A DNA stretch of 64,000 bases from Myxococcaceae bacterium (GTDB lineage Bacteria > Myxococcota > Myxococcia > Myxococcales > Myxococcaceae), in the NCBI GenBank assembly GCA_016793095.1, contig JAEUJQ010000080.1, forward strand, positions 1 through 64,000. The letters are read 5' to 3'. The notes under the pieces are model-generated. The model searched no databases. It saw nothing but the letters and a program-made list of their open reading frames with translations, and was not told the origin of the DNA. Positions 17,914 to 28,111 of this stretch are shown in pieces; the first letter of the stretch is position 1; each line of letters opens with the position of its first letter. Made by a program: the position numbers and the translations under genes.

Positions 17914-19251
17914 GTGAGCCACTCTCCGACCCCTCCGCCCGCTGCCTTCTCCTCCCTCGGCCTGACCCACGCCTCCCTCGAGGCGCTCGACCGCAAGGGC
18001 TACCAGACCCCGACACCCATTCAGCTGCAGACGATCCCCCCGGGGCTCGCGGGCCGCGACGTGATCGGCTGCGCGGCCACCGGCACGGGCAAGACGGCGG
18101 CCTTCATGCTGCCGATGGTGGAGCGCCTGAGAGGCTCGCACGGCATCACAGGCCTCGTGCTCGCCCCGACGCGGGAGCTCGCGCTGCAGATCGCCGAGCA
18201 CGCCGAGGACTTCGGCCGGCCGCACGGCGTCAAGATCGCGACGCTGATCGGTGGCGTGGGCATGGGGGCGCAGATCGCGGCCCTCAAGTCGGCCACGCTG
18301 TGCATCGCGACGCCCGGCCGGCTGATCGATCACCTGCAGGAAGGCAATGCCACCCTCGCGCACGTGAAGATCCTGGTGCTCGACGAGGCCGACCGCATGC
18401 TGGACATGGGCTTCAAGCCGCAGCTCGACCGGATCCTCGCGAGGTTGCCGAGGGCGCGGCAGACGCTGCTGTTCTCGGCGACGATGGCGGGGGAGGTGGC
18501 GCAGTTCGCGAAGGCGCACTCGAAGGATCCGGTGCGCGTCGAGGTGTCTCGCAGCGGGACCACGGCGAAGAACGCGACCCAGTGCGTGTACGAGGTGGGC
18601 CAGAACGAGAAGGCGCTGCTGTTGCTCGCGCTGCTGGCGGAAGGCGAGGAGAGCACGCTGGTCTTCACGCGAACGAAGCGGCGCGCCGACGTCCTCGCGA
18701 AGGCGATCGCGCGGAGCGGCTACGCGGTCGAACGAATCCACGCCAACCGCAGCCAGAACCAGCGTCAACAGGCGCTCGACGGCTTCAAGTCCGGCCGCTA
18801 TCGCGTGCTGGTGGCGACCGATATCGCCGCACGCGGCATCGACGTCGCCGAGATCGGTCACGTAGTGAACTTCGATCTGCCGCACGTGCCCGAGGACTAT
18901 GTGCACCGGGTCGGCCGCACGGCGCGCGCGTCGGCGTCGGGGCACGCGTCGGCGTTCTGCGCTCCCGAAGAGCTGCCGCTGCTCAAGGAGATCGAGCGAC
19001 TCATTCGCGGCCCGGTGCCTCGCCGGCCGGTGCCCCGCGAGGCGCAGGCCTTCAAGGACGCGCAGGTGCGGGAGCACGCCTTCCGCTCGCAGCCCGGCCA
19101 CGCGGTCAAGCACCAGGGCCGTCCTCAGCAGGCGACTCCCCGGCAGCAGCGTCGCGCGGCGCGTGGCCAGCGGTCCGGCGGGGGAGGGGGCGGGGGAGGC
19201 AGCGCTCCAACGGGGAAGACGCTCTTCTCGGGACGGCCGCGCGGGCGATGA
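17914..19251 (+). CDS. DEAD-box ATP-dependent RNA helicase (RhlE-like)
   Basis: All helicase motifs are present: Q motif (FSSLGL...TPIQ), I (ATGTGKT), Ia (APTRELA), Ib (TPGR), II (DEAD in VLDEADRMLDMGF), III (SAT), V (TDIAARGID) and VI (HRVGRTAR). The basic Gly-rich C-terminal tail (about the last 70 residues) is like RhlE and probably binds RNA nonspecifically. It would unwind structured RNA in the cytoplasm. I preferred the GTG at 17914, which puts the Q motif about ten residues in; an ATG at 17875 would add 13 residues. Confidence 0.93.
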   Translation: MSHSPTPPPAAFSSLGLTHASLEALDRKGYQTPTPIQLQTIPPGLAGRDVIGCAATGTGKTAAFMLPMVERLRGSHGITGLVLAPTRELALQIAEHAEDFGRPHGVKIATLIGGVGMGAQIAALKSATLCIATPGRLIDHLQEGNATLAHVKILVLDEADRMLDMGFKPQLDRILARLPRARQTLLFSATMAGEVAQFAKAHSKDPVRVEVSRSGTTAKNATQCVYEVGQNEKALLLLALLAEGEESTLVFTRTKRRADVLAKAIARSGYAVERIHANRSQNQRQQALDGFKSGRYRVLVATDIAARGIDVAEIGHVVNFDLPHVPEDYVHRVGRTARASASGHASAFCAPEELPLLKEIERLIRGPVPRRPVPREAQAFKDAQVREHAFRSQPGHAVKHQGRPQQATPRQQRRAARGQRSGGGGGGGGSAPTGKTLFSGRPRGR

Positions 19252-19438
19252 GCGCAGCATCACCGCCCCGATACCGAAGCTGAAGGCGCTGCAGCGGTTG
19301 GGCGCTCGAGCAGTACTTCGAGAGAAGCTGACCGTGCACGCGGCGGGGTGAGCGGTCGCGCGCGGCTTCCAGACTCGCGGGAACCGGGCAATCATCCCGT
19401 GCGTCGAGCGTGAAGTGACTCTGCGAGGAGGAGACGAC

Positions 19439-19690
19439 ATGGGACTGTGCGCGACGATCGTTCTGGGAGGCATCGCCGGGTGGATCGCGAGCATGATCGC
19501 CGGCACCAACGCGCGCATGGGAGCGATCGCCAACGTGATCGTCGGCGTCCTGGGCGCAGTGGTGGGCGGGCTCGTCTTCAACCTCGCCGGAGGCCGCGGC
19601 GTGACCGGCTTCAACCTCTACAGCCTGTTCGTGTCGGTGGTGGGCGCCAGCATCGTCCTCTTCATCGCGAGGGGGATCTTCAGGCGGTGA
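19439..19690 (+). CDS. GlsB/YeaQ/YmgE-family stress membrane protein
   Basis: 83 residues, the usual size for this family (transglycosylase-associated protein fold). Three hydrophobic helices are visible: LCATIVLGGIAGWIASMIAG, the Gly-rich IANVIVGVLGAVVGGLVF, and FVSVVGASIVLFIARGIF. AGGAGG lies at ideal spacing before the ATG. Members are often induced in general stress. The gene is convergent with the TetR gene and their 3' ends overlap by 11 bases. Confidence 0.9.
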   Translation: MGLCATIVLGGIAGWIASMIAGTNARMGAIANVIVGVLGAVVGGLVFNLAGGRGVTGFNLYSLFVSVVGASIVLFIARGIFRR

Positions 19691-20297
19691 GGTAGCTGAC
19701 GATCAGCCGCTCGAGCTCGAGCCCGAGGCGGGCCTCTTCGAGCCAGGTCGGCCGATCCACCAGGACGCGCGCGACGACGCCGTCCACCGCGCCGATCAAC
19801 ACCCACGTCGCTGCGGCGCGATCGACCACCTTCACCTGATCCTGATGGGCCTCGAGCCAGGCCGTGACGAGGGGCTCGTAGGCCGCGTTCTGATCGTGCA
19901 GGGCCTTCAGCGCGCCGATGCGCGGCACCTGCTCGCGGAAGACCCGGTGCAGCTTCGGCTCGACCCGCAGGGCCTCGAGGAGCGCCTGCACGAGCACCTT
20001 GACGGCGGCCGCCAGCGTGGCCCCGTGCAGCGCCTCGAGGTGCGCCGCCATCACCGCGCGCAGCTTCTCCTGGTGCCGCTCCATCACCCGCACCACCAGC
20101 GACTCCTTGTTGGGGAAGTACTGGTAGAGGCTGCCGATGGAGACGCCCGCGACCTCGGCGACGCGGTTGGTCGTGCACCCCTCGTAGCCCTCCCTCAACA
20201 GAACGCGAGCCGTGGCCTTCAGCAGCACGTCCACCAGCTCCCGGCTTCGGGCCTGCGAGGGGGTCTTCCGAGGGGAAACGGGGCGCCTGGAGGCCAT
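19680..20297 (-). CDS. TetR/AcrR-family transcriptional regulator
   Basis: 205 residues. The N-terminal helix-turn-helix is typical: TNRVAEVAGVSIGSLYQYF followed by PNKESLV. The C-terminal domain (about 75-205) is helical and would bind an unknown ligand and form the dimer. The gene is divergent from a START-like protein gene, and a near-perfect inverted repeat lies between them, so it probably represses itself and that neighbour. Confidence 0.92.
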   Translation of the reverse strand: MASRRPVSPRKTPSQARSRELVDVLLKATARVLLREGYEGCTTNRVAEVAGVSIGSLYQYFPNKESLVVRVMERHQEKLRAVMAAHLEALHGATLAAAVKVLVQALLEALRVEPKLHRVFREQVPRIGALKALHDQNAAYEPLVTAWLEAHQDQVKVVDRAAATWVLIGAVDGVVARVLVDRPTWLEEARLGLELERLIVSYLTA

Positions 20298-20313
20298 GCC
20301 CGCTTGTGCCTGA

Positions 20314-20357
20314 ACGCGAGTGTTTCGCGCAAGTCGAACGTGAGCAAATACTCGCGT
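20314..20357. promoter_or_regulatory. Inverted repeat, candidate TetR operator
   Basis: ACGCGAGTGTTT (20314-20325) is matched by AAATACTCGCGT (20346-20357), complementary at 11 of 12 positions, separated by 20 bases. It lies in the 88-base gap between the divergent TetR gene and the START-like gene. The wide spacing could mean two half-sites on adjacent helical turns or two operators. Confidence 0.6.
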
Positions 20358-20385
20358 CGAAGGCCGGTGTGTTGGAGGTGCTCAG

Positions 20386-20952
20386 ATGGCGACGCTGGTG
20401 GTGCTGACCCTGCTCGCGCAAGGCGACTTCACGGTGAAGGGCGTGGAGGACGGCGTGGAGATCGCGTGGCGCGGGGTGCCCGGCTCGGGCTACTGCGAGC
20501 TGCGGTTCGTGGCCACCGCGCAGGGTGAGGCGCCCGACGCGTTGTGCGCGCGCGCGTTCGGTACGGGCAAGCCCATTCCCGGCGAGCCGTTCCTGGTGTC
20601 GCGCACGGTGCTCGAGGAGCGCCCCGACGAGCGCCTGTCGTGGGACGTGATCGCGCCGCCGATGGTGAGCCGCCGGGACTACGTGGTGCGGAGCGTGCGG
20701 ACGCGATCGGGCGGGACCTGCCGGGTGGACTTCTCGTCGATCGACGACGTCAGTCGGCGACCGCCAGAGGGGGTGGTTCGACTCAAGCACCTGCGCGGCA
20801 GCTTCGCGTTCGAGGCGCTCCCCGGCGGGCGGGTGCGGGTCGAGCACCGGGTGCACCTCGATCCCGGCGGGTGGCTGACCCCGGCCCTCGTCGAGCCATC
20901 GCGTGAGCGGATGAGCCTGGCCTGGATGAAGCGGTTGCTGGCGCGGGAGTGA
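20386..20952 (+). CDS. START/SRPBCC-like lipid-binding protein
   Basis: 188 residues. The segment DERLSWDVIAPPMVSRRDYV followed by VRS..., and the later GSFAFEALPGGRVRVEHRVHLDPGG, resemble the StAR-related lipid-transfer (START) fold, in which a helix-grip cavity holds a hydrophobic ligand. A short hydrophobic N-terminus (MATLVVLTLLAQG) may be an export signal. Divergent from, and probably controlled by, the TetR regulator. The ligand is not deducible. Confidence 0.7.
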   Translation: MATLVVLTLLAQGDFTVKGVEDGVEIAWRGVPGSGYCELRFVATAQGEAPDALCARAFGTGKPIPGEPFLVSRTVLEERPDERLSWDVIAPPMVSRRDYVVRSVRTRSGGTCRVDFSSIDDVSRRPPEGVVRLKHLRGSFAFEALPGGRVRVEHRVHLDPGGWLTPALVEPSRERMSLAWMKRLLARE

Positions 20953-21170
20953 GGAGCGGCCAACCGGAGCAGGCCGCGAGAGACCGCGCCTGGTCGCCCG
21001 CAGAAGGCCCACGCCCTCTCGAGCGCATCACTGCGGCCTCGGCGCCGTGCGTCACGCCGAGCGCCTCACTCTTCTCCAGGTCGGCCACTCTGTTGAGCCG
21101 TGCTCATCGGGCGTGGCCTTGACGGAACGGGGCTGGGCTTCGGCGCCGGGTGAGGGGAGAATGACGCGCC

Positions 21171-22031
21171 ATGAGGATCCCCGACAAGAAGACCCAGGGT
21201 CGTCCGTCAGCCCCCTCGCGTGCCCAGGCCAGCGCTGGGTCGCGCCCCGTGGCCGCGGCCCGGAGCACCAGCGTCTCAGCGGCGAGGGCCGACGGCTTCG
21301 GCGCGCGGGCCACCTCCTTCCCGCAGAAGTTCGCCGGCCCGACCGGCACGCCGCCCGACCCGAAGCTGCTCAAGAAGCTGATCGACCCGTTCATCAACGC
21401 GCTGCTCGCTGGCACCTTGAAGACGAAGGTGTCGCAGTTGACGCCGGCCCAGCAGCAGCTGCTGCAAGGCGTCTTCGGGAAGGACGTCGACTTCTCCAAC
21501 GTGCGCCTGGTGAAGATGCCGCCCGACCTCGAGAAGGCGTTGATGGTGCTGACCGGTGGCCCGGCGCGGGCCTTCACCGTGGGCGAAATGATCATCCTCC
21601 CCGCGGCAGAGTACGCAAAGGTGACGAGCGGTCAGAACAACGCGCTGCTCGTCCATGAAGCGGCGCACGTGCTGCAGTACCGGCAGACCGGCGTCAACGT
21701 GGCCATCGAGTCGCTCACCGGCCAGGGCGAGCACGGGGCGGGCTTCTACGACTGGGGCCCGACGCTCGCCAACGGGGGCCGCTGGAGCGATCTGAACGTC
21801 GAGTCGCGCGCGCACCTCATCGACGAGGCGTACAGCGGGGGCTTCTTCGACGACCCGAAGAACCGCTTCTACGTGTCGGCCGACGGGAAGAGCCACGTCG
21901 TCGTCGGCCCGGGAGAGTCGCCGCCGGACGGCTATGTGGACGTGACGCGCGAGGTGCGGAACGGGGTGCGGGACCTGCGCGGCGAGCCTCCGCTGCCCGA
22001 GCCCCGCGACCTGCCGCCGGCCGTCGTCTGA
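21171..22031 (+). CDS. Putative zinc metalloprotein of DUF4157 (eCIS-core) type
   Basis: 286 residues. A disordered Ser/Ala/Arg-rich N-terminus (1-50) precedes a domain with VHEAAHVLQYRQTG (H162, E163, H166), an HExxH zinc motif followed by Gln as in DUF4157 proteins. The preceding segment with VRLVKMPPDL and AFTVGEMIILP also fits that family, where the region before the motif builds the active-site strand. No signal peptide is evident. DUF4157 domains occur in toxin and contractile-injection cargo contexts, but no such genes are nearby, so the role is open. Confidence 0.75.
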   Translation: MRIPDKKTQGRPSAPSRAQASAGSRPVAAARSTSVSAARADGFGARATSFPQKFAGPTGTPPDPKLLKKLIDPFINALLAGTLKTKVSQLTPAQQQLLQGVFGKDVDFSNVRLVKMPPDLEKALMVLTGGPARAFTVGEMIILPAAEYAKVTSGQNNALLVHEAAHVLQYRQTGVNVAIESLTGQGEHGAGFYDWGPTLANGGRWSDLNVESRAHLIDEAYSGGFFDDPKNRFYVSADGKSHVVVGPGESPPDGYVDVTREVRNGVRDLRGEPPLPEPRDLPPAVV

Positions 22032-22043
22032 TCTGAGGAGGCG

Positions 22044-22589
22044 TCAGAGTTCGGCGCCGAGGGCGGCGATGTCTTCCTCGGGGAGGTCCGGCATGTTCGC
22101 CTTGATCTTCTCGAGCAGCGAGTCGTCGCCGGTGTACTCGGCGGCGCATGCAGGGTGCAGGTAGCCCGGCCCCGTCGAGGTGAACGTGCCGGTGTCCACC
22201 TCGCGCTCGACGGCCACGCGCATGGTGTCCTTCTCGATCGCCTCGTCGCACTGCATGCACTTCGAGCGCCCGGTGGAGGCGCGCTCCGCGTACGGGTACT
22301 TCGCCTTCGGGCCGCCCTTGCCGCTGGCCTTCGGAGGCGCCGCCAGGATCGCCTCGAGCTTGTCCTTGTCGGGGATCGGGCCGGTGAAGCTGGCCATCGC
22401 GGTCTTCACCTTCGCGGGCACCTTGCCGGCGGCGCAGGTGAGGTGGTGCCAGAAGTAGCTGGTGCCGCCATCGGAGGAGAACGTGTTGACGGTCTCCTCG
22501 CCGAAGCGCAGCACGCCCTTGTCGATCTTCTGGCGGCAGGTGCGGCAGGTGGCGCGGTTGGACTTCGACTCCTCGATGACGTCGGGCAT
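22044..22589 (-). CDS. Protein with two PARP-type zinc fingers
   Basis: 181 residues made of two zinc modules: C15-x2-C18-x30-H49-x2-C52 and C111-x2-C114-x30-H145-x2-C148. Both match the PARP-type finger spacing (Cys-Cys-His-Cys), which in eukaryotic PARP1 and DNA ligase III binds DNA nicks and ends. A basic Gly/Lys-rich linker (85-110) lies between them. GGAGG precedes the ATG at 22589. No catalytic domain is attached, so it may be a DNA-break sensor or an adaptor. Confidence 0.82.
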   Translation of the reverse strand: MPDVIEESKSNRATCRTCRQKIDKGVLRFGEETVNTFSSDGGTSYFWHHLTCAAGKVPAKVKTAMASFTGPIPDKDKLEAILAAPPKASGKGGPKAKYPYAERASTGRSKCMQCDEAIEKDTMRVAVEREVDTGTFTSTGPGYLHPACAAEYTGDDSLLEKIKANMPDLPEEDIAALGAEL

Positions 22590-22713
22590 GTGGCCTCCGT
22601 GGAGCGGGTGGCCGGGTTGTAGGCCCACGTTTCTGCGTCGTCGAGCGTTGCGATCCGCCAGCTCACGGCAAGCACGGGGGATTCCTGCAGAATGTCGGGT
22701 CAGAACCTCCCGC

Positions 22714-22743
22714 TTGACACCGCGATGTGGGCACGGGTATACG
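22714..22743 (+). promoter_or_regulatory. Sigma70-type promoter of the S10 ribosomal operon
   Basis: TTGACA (22714-22719) is followed after 18 bases by TATACG (22738-22743); GTATAC at 17-base spacing is the alternative -10. The -35 is a perfect consensus, rare in this GC-rich DNA. It leaves a leader of roughly 100 bases before rpsJ, room for ribosomal-protein autoregulation. Confidence 0.78.
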
Positions 22744-22848
22744 CGCCGCCCCTTCGTTGTTCGGCTCTGTGACAGCCCTCGGTTTTCCCCTGGGACGGTC
22801 TCATCCGTCAGCGTTGGTCAGATAGTCGCGAAACGGGGTTGACCGAGA

Positions 22849-23157
22849 ATGGCAACACAGAAAATTCGCATTCGACTGAAGGCGTACGACTCCAAGCTCC
22901 TTGACCAGAGCGCCACGGAGATCGTCGAGACGGCTCGTCGGACCGGCGCACGCGTGTCCGGCCCGATCCCTCTTCCCACGCGCATCAACCGCTTCACGGT
23001 GCTGCGCTCGCCGCACGTGGACAAGAAGAGCCGTGAACAGTTCGAGATCCGCACCCACAAGCGGCTCCTCGACATCCTCGAGCCCACGCAGCAGACGCTC
23101 GACGCCCTCATGAAGCTCGATCTGTCGGCCGGTGTCGACGTCGAGATCAAGAGCTGA
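22849..23157 (+). CDS. rpsJ: Ribosomal protein S10
   Basis: 102 residues, standard length, from [29 protein letters not shown] to the C-terminal strand. S10 is part of the 30S head and, in other bacteria, also pairs with NusB in antitermination. It is first in the supercluster. The next gene is rplD, not rplC: only eight bases separate the S10 stop from the L4 start. Confidence 0.97.
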   Translation: MATQKIRIRLKAYDSKLLDQSATEIVETARRTGARVSGPIPLPTRINRFTVLRSPHVDKKSREQFEIRTHKRLLDILEPTQQTLDALMKLDLSAGVDVEIKS

Positions 23158-23165
23158 GGTACGCC

Positions 23166-23813
23166 ATGGCCAAGTTCGACGTCGTCGATTTGTCGATGAA
23201 GAAGGTCTCGGAGATTGAGCTCTCCGACGAGATCTTCGCTGCCAAGCCCAACAGCCACCTCCTGTACGAGGCGGCGAAGATGCAGCAGATCAACCGCCGG
23301 CGGGGCACGCTCGGCGTCAAGAACAGCTCGCTCGTCTCGGGCGGCGGCAAGAAGCCCTGGAAGCAGAAGGGCACCGGCCGCGCGCGCCAGGGTTCGACCC
23401 GCGCCTCGCACTGGGTCGGCGGCGGCAAGGCCATGGGCCCCAAGGCCCGTGACTACAGCTACCGGCCGCCCCGCGCCGTCCGCCGCAACGCGGTCGCCTC
23501 GGCGATCAGCCTGCGCGCCGGCGAGAAGGCCCTCGTCATCGTCAACGAGTTCCCGTCCGACGGGAAGTCGAAGGCGGCGGCGGACAAGCTCGTCAAGGGC
23601 CTCAAGCTCGACAACGCCCTCGTGGTCGAGGCGAAGTCGAACGAGAAGCTCCACCGCGCCGTTCGCAACCTCGAGAAGTTCGACGTCATCGCCCCCGAGG
23701 GCGTCAACGTCGAGTCGGTGCTGCGTCGCAAGACGCTGGTGCTGACCGTCGCGGCGGCGAAGGCGATCAACGAGGCGCTCTCTCGCGCCCGCGGCCCGAA
23801 GGCGGAGGCCTGA
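23166..23813 (+). CDS. rplD: Ribosomal protein L4
   Basis: 215 residues with the L4 loop signature [16 protein letters not shown] that lines the peptide exit tunnel, followed by the Rossmann-like globular domain. In E. coli L4 represses the S10 operon; whether that holds here is unknown. Directly follows rpsJ because rplC is missing from this slot. Confidence 0.97.
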   Translation: MAKFDVVDLSMKKVSEIELSDEIFAAKPNSHLLYEAAKMQQINRRRGTLGVKNSSLVSGGGKKPWKQKGTGRARQGSTRASHWVGGGKAMGPKARDYSYRPPRAVRRNAVASAISLRAGEKALVIVNEFPSDGKSKAAADKLVKGLKLDNALVVEAKSNEKLHRAVRNLEKFDVIAPEGVNVESVLRRKTLVLTVAAAKAINEALSRARGPKAEA

Positions 23814-23815
23814 TC

Positions 23816-24109
23816 ATGAAGCCGAACGACGTCATCAAGGGTCCCATCATCACCGAGAAGCTCGACCTGGCTCGCGAGAAGCACCGCCAGTACTCGTTCG
23901 TCGTCGACAAGAAGGCGACGAAGCATGACATCGCCAACGCCGTGACCAGCCAGTTCAAGGTCACCGTGACCGGCGTCCGCACGCTCGTGATGCGCGGGAA
24001 GATCAAGCGCGTTGGCATGTCGATGGGCCAGCGCTCCAACTTCAAGAAGGCGTTCGTCACCCTGAAAGAGGGCGACAAGATCGAGCTCTTCGAGGGAGGG
24101 GCGGTCTAA
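23816..24109 (+). CDS. rplW: Ribosomal protein L23
   Basis: 97 residues starting [16 protein letters not shown], the family signature. L23 sits at the tunnel exit and docks trigger factor and SRP. Its stop overlaps the L2 start by one base (TAATG), so L2 is translationally coupled. Confidence 0.97.
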   Translation: MKPNDVIKGPIITEKLDLAREKHRQYSFVVDKKATKHDIANAVTSQFKVTVTGVRTLVMRGKIKRVGMSMGQRSNFKKAFVTLKEGDKIELFEGGAV

Positions 24110-24954
24110 TGGGTATCAAGAAATTCAAGCCGACGTCGGCCGCGCGCCGACTCACCACCGTCTCGGACTTCGCGGAGATCACCCGCAACCGTCCCGAGAA
24201 GAGCCTCACCCAGGCGATGAAGCGCTCGGGCGGCCGCAACGGCGATGGCCACATCACCCGTCGGCACCAGGGCGGCGGCCACAAGCGCCGCTACCGCGTG
24301 ATCGACTTCGTGCGCCGCGACAAGGACGGGGTGCCGGCGAAGGTCTTCTCGATCGAGTACGACCCGAACCGCACCGCCAACATCGCGCTGCTCCACTACG
24401 CGGACGGCGAGAAGCGCTACATCCTCGCCCCCACCGGCTTGAACGTCGGTGACACGCTGTACGCCGGCGCCAACGTCGACATCCGCCCCGGCAACAGCCT
24501 GCCACTCCAGAACATCCCCGTCGGCACCGTCATCCACAACGTCGAGCTCAAGCCCGGCCGCGGCGCGCAGATGATCCGGTCGGCCGGCTCGTGGGGCCAG
24601 CTGATGGCGAAGGAAGGCGACTACGCGCAGGTGCGCATGCCCTCCGGCGCCGTCCGCAAGGTGCTGATCAACTGCCGCGCCGTCATCGGGCAGCTCGGCA
24701 ACATCGATCACGAGATCATCCGCATCGGCAAGGCCGGCAAGAGCCGCTGGCTGGGCATTCGCCCGACCGTGCGCGGCCTCGCCATGAACCCCGTTGACCA
24801 CCCGCACGGCGGTGGCGAAGGCAAGTCCGGCCAGGGCAACCCACACCCGGTCTCGCCCTGGGGCAAGAAGACCAAGGGCCTCACCACGCGCGTCAACAAG
24901 CGCACGACCAAGTTCATCGTCAGCGGGCGCCGTCAGGGCGTCAGGAGCACGTAA
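24109..24954 (+). CDS. rplB: Ribosomal protein L2
   Basis: 281 residues, close to the usual 274-280. The peptidyl-transferase-associated segment [14 protein letters not shown] is intact. L2 is needed for subunit joining. Coupled to rplW by a one-base overlap. Confidence 0.97.
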   Translation: MGIKKFKPTSAARRLTTVSDFAEITRNRPEKSLTQAMKRSGGRNGDGHITRRHQGGGHKRRYRVIDFVRRDKDGVPAKVFSIEYDPNRTANIALLHYADGEKRYILAPTGLNVGDTLYAGANVDIRPGNSLPLQNIPVGTVIHNVELKPGRGAQMIRSAGSWGQLMAKEGDYAQVRMPSGAVRKVLINCRAVIGQLGNIDHEIIRIGKAGKSRWLGIRPTVRGLAMNPVDHPHGGGEGKSGQGNPHPVSPWGKKTKGLTTRVNKRTTKFIVSGRRQGVRST

Positions 24955-24957
24955 GCC

Positions 24958-25251
24958 ATGGCTCGTTCAACCTGGAAGGGCCCCTTCATCGACATCAGCC
25001 TTCAGAAGAAGGTCGATGGCATGAACAAGGCCAACAAGAAGACGGTCATCAAGACCTGGTCGCGCCGCTCGACGATCGTCCCCGACATGGTCGGTCACAC
25101 GTTCGCCGTTCACAACGGGCGCAAGTTCATCCCCGTGTACGTGACCGAGAACATGGTCGGCCACAAGCTCGGCGAGTTCGCTCCTACCCGCACCTTCTCG
25201 GGCCACTCGGCTGAGAAGAAGGTCGCGCCTGCTCCGGGCAAGAAGGGCTAA
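24958..25251 (+). CDS. rpsS: Ribosomal protein S19
   Basis: 97 residues with [11 protein letters not shown] at the start and [16 protein letters not shown] near the end. It is a 30S head protein that works with S13. Three bases after the L2 stop. Confidence 0.97.
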   Translation: MARSTWKGPFIDISLQKKVDGMNKANKKTVIKTWSRRSTIVPDMVGHTFAVHNGRKFIPVYVTENMVGHKLGEFAPTRTFSGHSAEKKVAPAPGKKG

Positions 25252-25256
25252 GCACC

Positions 25257-25616
25257 ATGGAAGCCACTGCTCACCTCCGTCACTTCCGGATGGCCCCGCG
25301 GAAGATCTCCGTCGTCGCGGCCCTCGTGCGCGGCATGCCTGTCGAGGCGGCCATTCACACGCTCACGTGGACCAAGCGCGCCGCGGCGCGGCCGGTCAAG
25401 AAGCTCATCGAGAGCGCGATGGCCAACGCGACCGACAAGTCCAAGGGCGCGGTCGACATCGACAAGCTCTACGTGAAGGCGATCAACGTCGATCAGGGCC
25501 CCACCCAGCGCCGGTACCTGCCGCGCGCCATGGGCCGGGCGACCCGCATGAACAAGAAGTCGAGCCACGTGCACGTCGTGCTGAGCGACGAGGCCGTGAA
25601 GAAGGCGAAGAAGTAA
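25257..25616 (+). CDS. rplV: Ribosomal protein L22
   Basis: 119 residues. The N-terminus has the [14 protein letters not shown] segment and the C-terminus the beta-hairpin with [20 protein letters not shown], which reaches into the exit tunnel and is a known site of macrolide resistance changes in other species. Tight spacing to rpsS and rpsC. Confidence 0.97.
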   Translation: MEATAHLRHFRMAPRKISVVAALVRGMPVEAAIHTLTWTKRAAARPVKKLIESAMANATDKSKGAVDIDKLYVKAINVDQGPTQRRYLPRAMGRATRMNKKSSHVHVVLSDEAVKKAKK

Positions 25617-25638
25617 CCCGAGCAAGGAGACACGGAAC

Positions 25639-26307
<669 letters not shown>

Positions 26308-26328
26308 AGACACGAGGACGAGGACGTC

Positions 26329-26748
<420 letters not shown>

Positions 26749-26758
26749 GGAGATCGTC

Positions 26759-26956
26759 ATGGCTACCGCAAAGGAACTGAACGACCTGTCACTGGACGAT
26801 CTGAAGCGCCGCGCCGAGGAGCTCAAGGCGACGCTGTTCCAGGACCAGCTCAAGCTGCGCACGGGCGCGCTGGACAACCCGGCCGAGCGCACCACCCACA
26901 AGCGCGATCTCGCGCGGGTGCTGACCGTCATCACCCAGAAGCAGAAGAAGAAGTAA
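26759..26956 (+). CDS. rpmC: Ribosomal protein L29
   Basis: 65 residues, a helical hairpin beginning [22 protein letters not shown], as expected for L29 at the tunnel exit. The C-terminus ends in Lys-rich QKKK. Ten bases after rplP. Confidence 0.96.
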   Translation: MATAKELNDLSLDDLKRRAEELKATLFQDQLKLRTGALDNPAERTTHKRDLARVLTVITQKQKKK

Positions 26957-26966
26957 GGGACCGACC

Positions 26967-27275
26967 ATGGCTGACACCACCACCCAGGCTGCTGACTCCT
27001 CGCGCGGGCGCCCGAAGACGCGCATCGGCGTCGTCACCTCGAACAAGATGCAGAAGACCGTGGTCGTCACGGTGCGCCGCCGCGCGGCCCACGCGGCCTA
27101 CGGCAAGATCCAGACGCGCCGCGAGAAGTACAAGGCGCACGCCGAAGATCATGACTACCCGAAGAAGATCACCGTGAACGAGGGTGACAAGGTGCTGATC
27201 GCCGAGACCCGCCCGTTCTCGAAGGACAAGCGTTGGCGCGTCGTGAAGGTGATCGAGAAGGCCACCCAGGCCTGA
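26967..27275 (+). CDS. rpsQ: Ribosomal protein S17
   Basis: 102 residues. The core contains [20 protein letters not shown] and ISETRP-like [13 protein letters not shown]. It has a polar N-terminal extension of about 15 residues and is a little longer than E. coli S17. It binds 16S rRNA early in 30S assembly. Confidence 0.96.
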   Translation: MADTTTQAADSSRGRPKTRIGVVTSNKMQKTVVVTVRRRAAHAAYGKIQTRREKYKAHAEDHDYPKKITVNEGDKVLIAETRPFSKDKRWRVVKVIEKATQA

Positions 27276-27329
27276 CAGGTTTCGTCGGCGGCGCGCGAGC
27301 GGAGCCGACCTGAGGAGTAAGGAGAAGCC

Positions 27330-27698
27330 ATGCTGCAGATGACCAGTCAGTTCGAGGTCGCCGACAACTCGGGCGCCAAGAGCGTGTTCCTCATCAACAT
27401 CGCCGGCGGCTCGAAGCGGTTCTACGGGTCCATCGGTGACGTGGTGACCGTGTCGATCCGCGAGGCCCTGCCGGGCGCCAAGGTGAAGAAGGGCGACGTG
27501 GCCAAGGCCGTGATCGTGAGGACGGCGAAGGAGATCCGCCGGCCCGACGGCTCGTACATCAAGTTCGACGTCAACTCGGCGGTGCTCATCAACAAGGAGC
27601 TCGAGCCGATCGGGACCCGCATCTTCGGGCCCGTGGCGCGTGAGCTGCGCGCCAAGAAGTTCATGAAGATCATCTCGCTCGCGCCTGAGGTGCTGTGA
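27330..27698 (+). CDS. rplN: Ribosomal protein L14
   Basis: 122 residues, starting [19 protein letters not shown]. The [18 protein letters not shown] region and ARELR C-terminal part are typical. L14 contacts the 30S in bridge B8. The TGA stop overlaps the next ATG (TGATG). Confidence 0.97.
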   Translation: MLQMTSQFEVADNSGAKSVFLINIAGGSKRFYGSIGDVVTVSIREALPGAKVKKGDVAKAVIVRTAKEIRRPDGSYIKFDVNSAVLINKELEPIGTRIFGPVARELRAKKFMKIISLAPEVL

Positions 27699-28021
27699 TG
27701 CAGAAGCTGAAAGTCGGAGACACCGTGCAGGTGATGTCGGGCGCCGAGCGTTCGGCGAGCACCAACCGCGGCAAGATCATCGAGATCGACCGCGAGAAGC
27801 TGCGCGTGCGCGTCGAGGGCCTGCGGGTCGTCAAGCGCCACGTGAAGAAGGGCCGCGATCGCGCGAACCCAGATGGCGGCATCCTCGAGAAGCCAGGCTC
27901 GATCGCGCTCGCGAACGTCGCCCTGGTGTGCCCGAAGTGCGACAAGGCCACGCGAGTCGGCGTGCGCGAGGTCGACGGCAAGAAGGTGCGTTTCTGCAAG
28001 CAGTGCGACGCGACGATCTGA
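27698..28021 (+). CDS. rplX: Ribosomal protein L24 (zinc-binding form)
   Basis: 107 residues from the ATG that overlaps the L14 stop; a GTG immediately before is less likely. A KOW-type motif (DTVQVMSGAERSASTNRGKI) is followed by two CxxC pairs (CPKCDK and CKQCDA), so this is the zinc-ribbon form. L24 starts 50S assembly. Confidence 0.96.
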   Translation: MQKLKVGDTVQVMSGAERSASTNRGKIIEIDREKLRVRVEGLRVVKRHVKKGRDRANPDGGILEKPGSIALANVALVCPKCDKATRVGVREVDGKKVRFCKQCDATI

Positions 28022-28111
28022 AGTTGACGTTGAAGTGAACCACCCGGCCTCCGGAGCGCGGTGAAAGACCGCGGACCTGGAGAACACGCCGCCCCAGAAG
28101 GAAGCACGACG

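Noticed and set aside
22590-22848. tRNA or small RNA gene before rpsJ
   Set aside because: No cloverleaf or known RNA pattern seen. The gap is explained by a promoter and leader for the ribosomal operon.
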